From assembly GCF_040436345.1 (NCBI RefSeq), contig NC_133223.1, positions 24,051,410 to 24,115,409 on the forward strand: 64,000 nt of DNA, written 5' to 3'. The stretch is from Pagrus major (taxonomy: Eukaryota; Chordata; Actinopteri; Spariformes; Sparidae). This document shows positions 55,648-64,000 of this stretch, piece by piece. How positions within the stretch are numbered: the first letter of the stretch is position 1; each line of letters begins with the position of its first letter. A program made the position numbers and the translations under genes. The notes below the pieces were generated by a model. The model did no database searches. It saw only the letters and a program-made list of their open reading frames with translations, and was not told the origin of the DNA.

Positions 55648-56140
55648 AGGGATTCATCGATTATTAACCTGGTCGATTATCAGGGGCCGATATTCAGCGT
55701 TTTTCTGGTTATCCGTATCTTGTTTTTGTTTCCAGTTGCCGATAAAATAAATTCATTAAAAAATGGGCTACTTTGGCTCTGATGCAGCATTCTCTCTCTG
55801 TCTGTAGTCACCACTAGGTGGTCTCACTCAATGTCGTGCCCACAACACTATCTGATTGGTTACACGTCACAAGTATTAGCCTATCAACAATGAATGATCT
55901 GAATCTACAAAGTAACTAGTAACTAAAGTTATCAAATAAGGGTAAATGAGTGGGGGGTGTAAGTAGCAGAAAATGGAAATACTCTAGTGAAGTACCTCAA
56001 AATTGTAATTTAGTACAGTATTTCAGTAAATTGTAGTTCCATCAGCACACTCTGATCACTGATTTTTATTGTTACTGCAAATGTGTATCATTTTCAAATA
56101 TCGGTTATCTGCCACCTTGATTACCAATAATTGGTATCAG
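55648..56140. mobile_element. Probable hAT-like non-autonomous element
   Basis: The left part has TTAGGGATTCATCGATTATT and GGTCGATTATC, and the right part has AAATATCGGTTATCTGCC and CCAATAATTGGTATCAG. Such ATCGATTAT/CGGTATC words mark a common fish element type; the middle carries the AAGTAACTAGTAACTAAAG run often seen with it. The ends and target duplication are not clear. Confidence 0.45.
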
Positions 56141-56399
56141 ACCTGAAAAAACATATAGTTCGGTATTTATCACATTTTATATGAAACATTAAATTCTTCA
56201 TTATACTGCACCAGTGCAACATGACATTGGAGAAGTACCTTCACACTAATCAATGTCATCTCCCTTTCAACAAACAACTGAACAAATGATCAAAATTATG
56301 ACATGAATTTGAGTTATTTGACATGTTAATGTTATAACCACGTTTTAGCTGGTTAAAAAATAGGGTGAAAAGAAGTCTGAGACATTCAGACTGAAGATC

Positions 56400-58240
56400 A
56401 TCCAGCGTTGAAATCTGGGTTAGTGCTCAGAACAAAAAAAGGGGCATCATGTTTTATATTTACATTTAACTGTGCTATCAAATGCATAAACAATCACATC
56501 TCCCACTAATAATAATTTGTTATGCATCAGAAGTGGTGTAACTTAATGAACTGATCCACCAATTATTAACTCAAACAAATTGTATTTTAGTTACTTCTCT
56601 CCAGCTAACTACTGCTTGATACCCCAGCTAGTCACCAGAGAGAGATGATTTAAACAGAGGGCACTGGGAATGTCAGAGTTACTCAGCAACAGGATGTTCA
56701 CTGTCCAACCTACAACTTGTGTATGTATGTATGTATTTCAAAGGTTTTTCTCTGATATGACACTGTATGATCTGCACATATTCAGGGTAACTAACATTTG
56801 ATGTGAAACTGATTTGAATGAATGAAACTGTGCAAGCTGAGATGATGAATAATGTTTCTGTACTTACATTTTTTACACTTTCAGGATTAAATTACACAGT
56901 GCAACACAGAATCATTCTGTTTGCTCTCACTTTACTGTGTTATTTAATCATTTGGATACTGAATGTCGTTGTCATCATAACCATCATTGTGGACCAAAGA
57001 CTTCATGAGGCTATGTATATTTTCCTGTGTAATCTGTGTATTAATGGACTTTATGGGACAGCAGGCTTTTACCCCAAATTCTTCAAGGATCTTCTGTCTC
57101 CCTTTCATGTTGTGTCTTATGCTGGATGCCTTCTGCAGAGTTTTGTGATATACTCATCATCTGCAAGTGAATTATCAGTTTTAGCTGTAATGTCCTTTGA
57201 CAGATATGTGGCTATATGTCGGCCATTAGAGTACCACTCTGTGATGACAAGGCAAAGAATATCTCTGTTGGTGGCTTTCTCTTGGCTTTTGCCTCTTTAT
57301 TGCATGTTCAGTAACACAATGACAATTGTTCAATTGAAATTATGTGGCTCACACATACCTAAACTTTACTGTTCAAACGCACTACTTGATAAACTGGCAT
57401 GCTCTACCTCTTTAGCAAATGCTAGTGTTGTATTTTTCAGCATTGCTATTTACATTGTCCATGTGTTGTTTCTTTTGTGGACTTATATGTATCTGATCAG
57501 TACATGCCTAAAATCCAAACATGGCAGGAATAAGTTTATGAACACATGTGTGCCACATTTAGTCTCTTTAATCAGTTATAGCTTTGCTGCGCTTTTTGAT
57601 GTAATGTACACACGATATGGTTCGAGTACGTTATCACAGAGCCTGAAAAACTTCATGGCAATAGAATTTCTCTTATTTCCTCCAATAATTAATCCTCTAG
57701 TATACGGGTTAAAACTGACCAAAATTCGAAACAGAATTCTTGGTTTTATTCAAGGACAGAAAGAAAGTGTGTAGCCGATATATTCAAAATTATATGTGGG
57801 ATAAAAAGCAGCATACAAACTCCAGTGGCTCGTACTTAATGATCAAAATGTCTTTCTCGTTTGTGTCCTGATATTTCTTTAATTCATTTTGCTAAAGGCC
57901 TCTATCTGTGCAATTTCACTGTAAACACAACATATGTGCTTTAACATTTGCACTATCTGGAGAAAGATAGTTGATTGTTGAGTGTCATTCTGAGAAAATT
58001 GTCTAGCCAATATATTTAGAAATTATTATTATTTAGAATTTTAAGTGAAATTTAAAAAATGGCATAACAACTTAAATGGTTACCTGAAACTGAACCCAAA
58101 TTTGTACCTGCCTTCAAGTCCACCAGTACCTTTTAGGGGGCACCTTTCTGTTAACTTAATAGATTCTACTTCTGTTTTTATTTGCTGCATTTACTTATTA
58201 TGTTTTTTTGCCATGTTGGAGTTATGATTATTAATAATTA
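56400..58240 (+). repeat. Second tandem family, unit F
   Basis: Unit F (with the OR at 56818) aligns with unit G (about 58550-60405) from roughly 420 bp upstream of the gene to about 460 bp downstream. Gene-to-gene distance is 2157 bp. Coding and downstream parts are very similar; the upstream part is more diverged. Confidence 0.85.
56818..57774 (+). CDS. Odorant receptor of unit F, 318 aa
   Basis: Complete intronless OR. The first ATG (56818) gives MNETVQAE before MMNNVS; by comparison with the array ORs the functional start could equally be 56842 or 56845. N-glycosylation sites at Asn2 and Asn12. Motifs: LHEAMY at 62-67 (Ala for the usual Pro), Cys104, VMSFDRYVAICRPLEYH at 124-140 (SF for AY before DRY), loop-2 cysteines 176, 185 and 195, KFMNTCVPH at 239-247 and PPIINPLVYGLKL at 288-300. 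It is related to the five-unit array family but forms its own branch with the copies to its right. Odorant receptor by family; ligand unknown. Confidence 0.95.
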   Translation: MNETVQAEMMNNVSVLTFFTLSGLNYTVQHRIILFALTLLCYLIIWILNVVVIITIIVDQRLHEAMYIFLCNLCINGLYGTAGFYPKFFKDLLSPFHVVSYAGCLLQSFVIYSSSASELSVLAVMSFDRYVAICRPLEYHSVMTRQRISLLVAFSWLLPLYCMFSNTMTIVQLKLCGSHIPKLYCSNALLDKLACSTSLANASVVFFSIAIYIVHVLFLLWTYMYLISTCLKSKHGRNKFMNTCVPHLVSLISYSFAALFDVMYTRYGSSTLSQSLKNFMAIEFLLFPPIINPLVYGLKLTKIRNRILGFIQGQKESV

Positions 58241-58242
58241 AG

Positions 58243-58472
58243 GTTACATTAGCTGTGTCCCGTGTATAAAATACTGCACAGCCTCTCTCTAGATTCGGAG
58301 ATACTCATATTGTTCCTGTTGCTGTGTGAGGGCTGCTTACAGTAAATTTACAAAAAGGAATAAACTGTCTACTCGGCTCTTCTGATTGGCCTTTATAGAC
58401 ACCACTGATCAACCTACTTAAGGCAAATATTGGTCGATAATGATCGGTGGCTGATCGATCGGAGCACCCTTA
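58243..58472. mobile_element. hAT-like element end
   Basis: The right end reads GGTCGATAATGATCGGTGGC then GATCGATCGGAGCACCCTTA; reversed, TAAGGGTGCTCCGATCGATC is a typical end of a fish hAT-like non-autonomous element. The left limit is set by loss of match to unit G downstream sequence. A copy of the right part lies at about 62497-62613. Confidence 0.45.
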
Positions 58473-58549
58473 TTTCTAGCTGATTTGATTTAAAACTATA
58501 GCCCTGTAAAAATAAATATGCAGTTAATGGCCACATACATGATATAAAA

Positions 58550-60405
58550 AGCCTGAGGCTGAAACTATATCAGGGCATTTTTTTATATTTACTTTTAACT
58601 GCTATCAAATGTATAAAAGTTATTTATAATAAAACCCCCTGATGCCAAACTCACTTTGAAGGTTTTTCACATTTCACGCTACAAAGAATTTGTTCTGCAT
58701 AAGAACCAGAATTACTCTATAAACTGATCCACCAAATATTAACTCAAACAAACTATGTTTCAGTTACTTCTCTCAGGCGCTACTGCCCGAATTCCCAGCT
58801 TGTGTTGAGTCATCAGAGACAGATGATTTGAACAGAGGACACTGGGAGTGTCAGAGTCACTCAGCAACAGGATGTTCGCTGCACAACTTACAACTCAAAG
58901 GTGTTTCTCTGATGTGACACTGTATGATCTGCACATATTCAGGGTTACTAACATTTGATGTGAAACTGATTTAAATGAATGAAATTGTGCAAGCTGAGAT
59001 GATGAATAATGTTTCTGTACTTACATTTTTTACACTTTCAGGATTAAATTACACAGTGCAACACAGAATCATTCTGTTTGCTCTCACTTTACTTTATTAT
59101 TTAATCATTTGGATAGTGAATGTTGTTGTCATCATAACCATCATTGTGGACCAAAGACTTCATGAGGCTATGTATATTTTCCTGTGTAATCTGTGTTTTA
59201 ATGGACTTTATGGGACAGCAGGCTTTTACCCCAAATTCTTCAAGGATCTTCTGTCTCCCTTTCATGTCGTGTCTTACGCTGGATGCCTTCTGCAGAGTTT
59301 TGTGATACACTCATCATCTGCAAGTGAATTATCAATTTTAGCTGTAATGTCCTTTGACAGATATGTGGCTATATGTCGGCCATTAGAGTACCACTCTGTG
59401 ATGACAAGGCAAAGAATATCTCTGTTGGTGGCTTTCTCTTGGCTTTTGCCTCATTATTGCATGTTCAGTAACACAATGACAGTTGTTCAATTGAAATTAT
59501 GTGGCTCACACATACCTAAACTTTACTGTTCAAACGCACTACTTGATAAACTGGCATGCTCTACCTCTTTAGCACATGCTAGTGTTGTATTTTTCAACAT
59601 TACTATTTACATTGTCCATTTTTTATTTCTTTTGTGGACTTATATGTATCTGATCAGAACATGCCTAAAAACCAAACATGGCAGGAATAAGTTTATGAAC
59701 ACATGTGTGCCACATTTAGTCTCTTTAATCAGTTATAGCTTTGCTGCCCTTTTTGATGTAATGTACACACGATATGGTTCGAGTACGTTATCACAGAGCC
59801 TGAAAAACTTCATGGCAATAGAATTTCTCTTATTTCCTCCAATAATTAATCCTCTAGTATACGGGTTAAAACTGACCAAAATTCGAAACAGAGTTCTTGG
59901 TTTTATTCATGGACAGAAAGAAAATGTGTAGCCAATATATTCAAAATTATATGTGGGATAAAAAGCAGCATACAAACTCCAGTGGCTCGTACTTAATGAT
60001 CAAAATGTCTTTCTCGTTTGTGTCCTGATATTTCTTTAATTCATTTTGCTAAAGGCCTCTATCTGTGCAATTTCACTGTAAACACAACATATGTGCTTTA
60101 ACATTTGCACTATCTGGAGAAAGATAGTTGATCGTTGAGTGTCATTCTGAGAAAATTGTCTAGCCAATATATTTAGAAATTATTATTATTTAGAATTTTA
60201 AGTGAAATTTAAAAAATGGCATGACAACTTAAATGGTTACCTGAAGCTGAACCCAAATTTGTACCTGCCTTCAAGTCAACCAGTACCTTTTAGGGGACAC
60301 CTTTCTGTTAACTTAATAGATTCTACTTCTGTTTTTATTTGCTGCATTTGCTTATTATGTTTTTTGCCATGCTGGAGTTATGATTATTAATAATTAAGGT
60401 AAAAT
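58550..60405 (+). repeat. Second tandem family, unit G
   Basis: Copy of unit F, including the 3' flank with the AACCCAAATTTGTACCTGCC run. Its upstream part is also copied in front of the last OR of the window (62613-63100). Confidence 0.85.
58975..59931 (+). CDS. Odorant receptor of unit G, 318 aa
   Basis: Complete intronless OR, close copy of the unit F gene. Differences are few: MNEIV at the start, LLYYL in helix 1 (Cys to Tyr), IVNV, LCFNG in helix 2 (Ile to Phe), VIHSS in helix 3, LPHYC in helix 4, MTVVQ, and LAHASVVFFNITIYIVHFLF in helix 5, plus IRTCLKTK and HGQKENV near the C-terminus. LHEAMY and SFDRY are shared with unit F. The alternative starts at MMNNVS also apply here (58999, 59002). 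Several changes fall in helices 3-5, which could shift ligand preference; that is inference. Confidence 0.95.
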   Translation: MNEIVQAEMMNNVSVLTFFTLSGLNYTVQHRIILFALTLLYYLIIWIVNVVVIITIIVDQRLHEAMYIFLCNLCFNGLYGTAGFYPKFFKDLLSPFHVVSYAGCLLQSFVIHSSSASELSILAVMSFDRYVAICRPLEYHSVMTRQRISLLVAFSWLLPHYCMFSNTMTVVQLKLCGSHIPKLYCSNALLDKLACSTSLAHASVVFFNITIYIVHFLFLLWTYMYLIRTCLKTKHGRNKFMNTCVPHLVSLISYSFAALFDVMYTRYGSSTLSQSLKNFMAIEFLLFPPIINPLVYGLKLTKIRNRVLGFIHGQKENV

Positions 60406-60460
60406 TAAATATTGCCTTTTGTGTTTTCTGTGTTCATGGTTGAATGTTGGTACTGCAATG

Positions 60461-61450
60461 AGTATTGTATTAATGGACTTTATGGGACAGCAGGCTTTTA
60501 CCCAGAATTCCTCAAGGATCTTCTGTCTCCCTTTCATGTCGTGTCTTACGCTGGATGCCTTCTGCAGAGTTTTGTGTTACACTCATCAGTTGGAAATGAA
60601 TTATCAATTTTAGCTGTAATGGCCTATGACAGATATGTAGCTATATGTTAGCCATTAGAGTACCACTCTGTGATGACTAGGCAAAATATCTCTGTTAGTG
60701 GCCTTCTCTTGGCTTTTACTGTCATGATTGTACTTTGTGGTGGCCTATTTTTGTGGTTGTGTTTTTGTACTTTGTTTTTCAGAGGTGCTTGGTGAGGCTG
60801 GGCGTGGTTTTCTGCTGGCCGGAGCTGTTGCCTGTCCACACACCTGCAGTGCGTTTGACTTAATCAGCACCTGCTCTTATGCCCAGACCTTCCCTCTGCA
60901 CGCTGCCAGGTTATTGTCCCCAGCTCCAGTGGTACTTGGGTTCTCTCGGTGTCTCTAGAGTCAATGTGTTTTGAAGCTTTCTTATATTCACTTGTCAGCA
61001 CCTTAATCCAGCTTCTTTCCTCTTCAAGTGTGACTGGACCATTCCTGTGGACCAGCTCCTCTACCACTTGCCACCCAGCCTCCAGCACCTCTGCCACCCC
61101 GCACAACCCTGACTGCCTGAACCAGCTATCTGCATAACCGTGAGTCTCCCCCTGAACCACCTGCAGAGCCACCTGCTTGCGCCTGAGCTCACCACCTCTA
61201 CCTACCAGCGATTCCTCTTGTGTTCAATAAATTTACCTTTCAAATCTGCTTCCTGTCTTGGCATCAACTTTTGGGTCCACCTATTCACCACTACAATTGT
61301 CACATTTACCTCTTTATTGCATGTTCAGTAACACAATGACAATTGTTCAACTGAAATTATGTGGCTCACACATACCTAAACTTTACTGTTCAAATGCACT
61401 AATTGATAAACTGACATGCTCTACCTCTTTAGCAAATCAAATGACCTCTT
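60461..61450 (+). pseudogene. OR pseudogene of the F/G family split by a solo LTR
   Basis: OR sequence starts abruptly in helix 2 (INGLYGTAGFYPEFLKDLL at 60464) and runs through MAYDRYVAIC, where the next codon is TAG. A further one-base or two-base loss lies near AGGCAAAATATCTC. At 60719 the sequence is interrupted by a 585-bp LTR and resumes at 61305 with YCMFSNTMTIVQLKLCGSHI, ending in helix 5 at LANQMTS. Helix 1 and helices 6-7 are absent. It is a clear dead member of the tandem family. Confidence 0.9.
60720..61304. mobile_element. Solo LTR (fossil), 585 bp
   Basis: It begins TGTCATGATTG and ends AATTGTCACA (TG...CA ends). A 5-bp target duplication TTTAC flanks it (60715-60719 and 61305-61309). 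An AATAAA lies near 61228 within the right half. The lack of internal coding sequence marks it as a solo LTR left by recombination. Ty3/gypsy-type origin is likely from the 5-bp duplication and layout, but the family was not assigned. The intact duplication suggests a fairly recent insertion. Confidence 0.8.
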
Positions 61451-62496
61451 AGTAGTTTTTTTCATCAGTTAGTTACTATTATAATGATAGAAATAAAGAA
61501 ATTTAGAATTATAGGGGGCAGCAATCACAGTATTGTATGGCGTGATTCTGCAACTGCCGTTAGCACATATTGGCTATAGCCCCCTCTTCTGAAGAACAAT
61601 AACCCATAAAATTACAATTTGGCATATTTGAACAAAATCAACAGCTACCAACAGCCATGGTCCTTACAACTTTAACTAATGTGTTGTCATGGGTTAGATT
61701 GTCAAAATTAGAACAATAATATCTTAAATCCATGAGGCGCTAGATTAGTATTACTGACAGTTGCGTCCACAAAGATGCAGTTACCTATAGCTCCCTCAAA
61801 CAGTGTAACGAAGATACGCATCAGAGGGGATTAAGATGTGGGTATACGCAATGCTGACTGAAAAATATGTAGTTATATGCTGTATACCTGCACCACTGGT
61901 GAAAGTTGCACTCTGCCACAGCAAATTAACAGTGATCTCCACACTGCCCTCGAGCTGGGCGTAAATGTATATCTTACACTGTATGTTTCACTTATAGGCT
62001 TATGCAATCTTTAGTTTATGTAACTTAGTTCACAGAAGAGCTGTTGAAGTTAAATATCAGCCGAAGCAGTCATACTAACATAGCGTTACACTACATACAT
62101 CCGCTTTCTGTGGAGTCAACCAGCCGAAATACGGACGGCGCCACTCTGCCATTGCTGAGCACATTGTGGTCAAACGGGGTATTAAGTAAAATCCTGTCAT
62201 CATCAGGATTCAAGCACTCTGCTGCCACCTAGCATCTACAGCTATCAGTTATCCTTGTCACCACAGTAACACAGTGTCAATGGCATCCTTTGAAAGGAGA
62301 GACATCTGTATAAATAAATATATAAATGGCTAAGTAAGTAAATTAATATGCCACTAAATGCACAAAAAAAGAAAATGAATGTAGTCTGTTCATCCTAAGT
62401 ACATTTTCTGTCTTCTTAGAGTGAGGGACAACGGCACAGCTTGCCTGACGCTATGGCATTTGAGCGTCACATAGAGTAACTGTCTCATGTTTTTGT
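61451..62496. other. Unique spacer, not part of the tandem units
   Basis: About 1 kb that has no counterpart in units F or G. It includes TATAGGGGGC near 61512 and CTATAGCCCCCTC near 61573, a short inverted pair that might mark an old element. No gene recognised. Confidence 0.45.
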
Positions 62497-63100
62497 CTAG
62501 TCGGCTCTTCTGATTGGCCTTTTTAGACACCACCAATCGACCTACTTAAGGCAAATATTGGTCGATAATGATCGGTGGCTGATCGATCGGAGCACCCTTA
62601 TTTCTAGCTGATTTGATTTAAAACTATAGCCCTGTAAAAATAAATATGCAGTTAATAGCCACATACATGATATAAAAAGCCTGAGGCTGAAACTATATCA
62701 GGGCATTTTTTTATATTGACTTTTAACTGCTATCAAATGTATAAAAGTTATTTATAATAAAACCCCCTGATGCCAAACTCACTTTGAAGGTTTTTCACAT
62801 TTCACGCTACAAAGAATTTGTTCTGCATAAGAAGCAGAATTACTCTATAAACTGATCCACCAAATATTAACTCAAACAAACGTTGTTTTAGTTACTTCTC
62901 TCAGGCACTACTGCCCGAATTCCCAGCTTGTGTTGCGTCATCAAAGAGAGATGATTTGAACAGAGGACACTGGGAGTGTCAGTCACTCAGCAACAGGATG
63001 TTCGCTGCACAACTTACAACTCAAAGGTGTTTCTCTGATGTGACACTGTATGATCTGCACATATTCAGGGTTACTAACATTTGATGTGAAACTAATTTAA
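62497..63100 (+). repeat. Copy of the unit G upstream region
   Basis: Matches about 58368-58974 with small differences, including the hAT-like end (TGATCGATCGGAGCACCCTTA), the run ATAAAACCCCCTGATGCC and the 5' flank of the OR. This shows that the last OR was copied with its promoter. Confidence 0.88.
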
Positions 63101-64000
63101 ATGAAGGAAATTGTGCAAGCTGAGATAATGAATAATGTTTCTGTACTTACATTTTTTACACTTTCAGGATTAAATTACACAGTGCAACACAGAATCATTC
63201 TGTTTGCTCTCACTTTACTGTGTTATTTAATCATTTGGATAGTGAATGTTGTTGTCATCATAACCATCATTGTGGACCAAAGACTTCATGAGGCTATGTA
63301 TATTTTCCTGTGTAATCTGTGTATTAATGGACTTTATGGGACAGCAGGCTTTTACCCCAAATTCTTCAAGGATCTTCTGTCTCCCTTTCATGTCGTGTCT
63401 TACGCTGGATGCCTTCTGCAGAGTTTTGTGATACACTCATCAACTGCAAGTGAATTATCAATTTTAGCTGTAATGGCCTTTGACAGATATGTGGCTATAT
63501 GTCGGCCGTTAGAGTACCACTCTGTGATGACAAGGCAAAGAATATCTCTGTTGGTGGCTTTCTCTTGGCTTTTGCCTCTTTATTGCATGTTCAGTAACAC
63601 AATGACAATTGTTCAATTGAAATTATGTGGCTCACACATACCTAAACTTTACTGTTCAAACGCACTAATTGATAAACTGGCATGCTCTACCTCTTTAGCA
63701 CATGCTAGTGTTGTATTTTTCAACATTGCTATTTACATTGTCCATTTTTTATTTCTTTTGTGGACTTATATGTATCTGATCAGAACATGCCTAAAAACCA
63801 AACATGGCAGGAATAAGTTTATGAACACATGTGTGCCACATTTAGTCTCTTTAATCAGTTATAGCTTTGCTGTGCTTTTTGATGCAATGTACACACGATA
63901 TGGTTCGAGTACGTTATCACAGAGCCTGAAAAACTTCATGGCAATAGAATTTCTCTTATTTCCTCCAATAATTAATCCTCTAGTATACGGGTTAAAACTG
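63101..64000 (+). CDS. Odorant receptor of the F/G family, cut by window end
   Basis: From the ATG at 63101 the frame is open for exactly 300 codons to the last base; the closing part of helix 8 and the stop lie outside. It reads MKEIVQAEIMNNVS, so an alternative start is 63128. Motifs: LHEAMY, AGCLLQSFVIHSSTASELS, VMAFDRYVAICRPLEYH (Ala-Phe, between SFDRY of F/G and the usual AYDRY), LCGSHIPKLYC, KFMNTCVPH and PPIINPLVYGLKL at the very edge. It is most like unit G in helix 5 (HASVVFFNIAIYIVHFLF) but like F in LLCYL and LPLYC. It appears intact as far as it can be seen. Confidence 0.92.
   Translation, partial: MKEIVQAEIMNNVSVLTFFTLSGLNYTVQHRIILFALTLLCYLIIWIVNVVVIITIIVDQRLHEAMYIFLCNLCINGLYGTAGFYPKFFKDLLSPFHVVSYAGCLLQSFVIHSSTASELSILAVMAFDRYVAICRPLEYHSVMTRQRISLLVAFSWLLPLYCMFSNTMTIVQLKLCGSHIPKLYCSNALIDKLACSTSLAHASVVFFNIAIYIVHFLFLLWTYMYLIRTCLKTKHGRNKFMNTCVPHLVSLISYSFAVLFDAMYTRYGSSTLSQSLKNFMAIEFLLFPPIINPLVYGLKL

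Overview
The window looks like nuclear DNA of a teleost fish. It is AT-rich, has long non-coding spacers, and carries intronless fish-type odorant receptor (OR) genes among fish-style transposable elements (Ty3-like, piggyBac, Harbinger, hAT and L2-like LINE sequence). The species cannot be told from the sequence alone.

Layout. 1-6150: broken Ty3/gypsy-type retroelement on the minus strand, with a piggyBac-like DNA transposon lodged in its reverse transcriptase region. 6386-6634: BED-finger fragment of a hAT transposase. 6903-7805: diverged tandem duplication. 7855-8781: the only minus-strand OR. 8782-14673: spacer with a 32-bp perfect palindrome and a Harbinger MITE with TAA target duplication. 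14674-19144: two related ORs. 19145-24500: spacer with LINE tails. 24501-29273: two ORs of another subfamily, separated by inverted LINE pieces. 29656-29965: OR pseudogene of that subfamily.

29966-53713: tandem array of five units (A-E), each with one intact 308-codon OR. Units A-C also carry a 5'-truncated OR, a tiny OR relic and nested MITEs. Unit D lost about 4.1 kb of this; unit E ends shortly after its OR. B and C encode identical receptors. A 600-bp piggyBac-type MITE present in A and B is missing from C, which shows a clean single TTAA. Each OR has a TATA box exactly 136 bp before its ATG and a 10-codon upstream ORF whose stop overlaps the OR start (ATGA).

56400-64000: a second tandem family with two complete 318-codon ORs, one OR pseudogene split by a 585-bp solo LTR with a 5-bp target duplication, and a further OR running off the right edge.

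In total there are 12 OR genes that look usable (11 complete, one cut by the window), five OR pseudogenes or truncated copies, and three short relics. By family knowledge, each product would be a seven-helix G-protein-coupled receptor in cilia of olfactory neurons, normally one chosen per neuron. The cluster shows birth and death of receptors by tandem duplication, probable gene conversion and transposon insertion. No RNA genes, CRISPR arrays or non-OR host genes could be supported.
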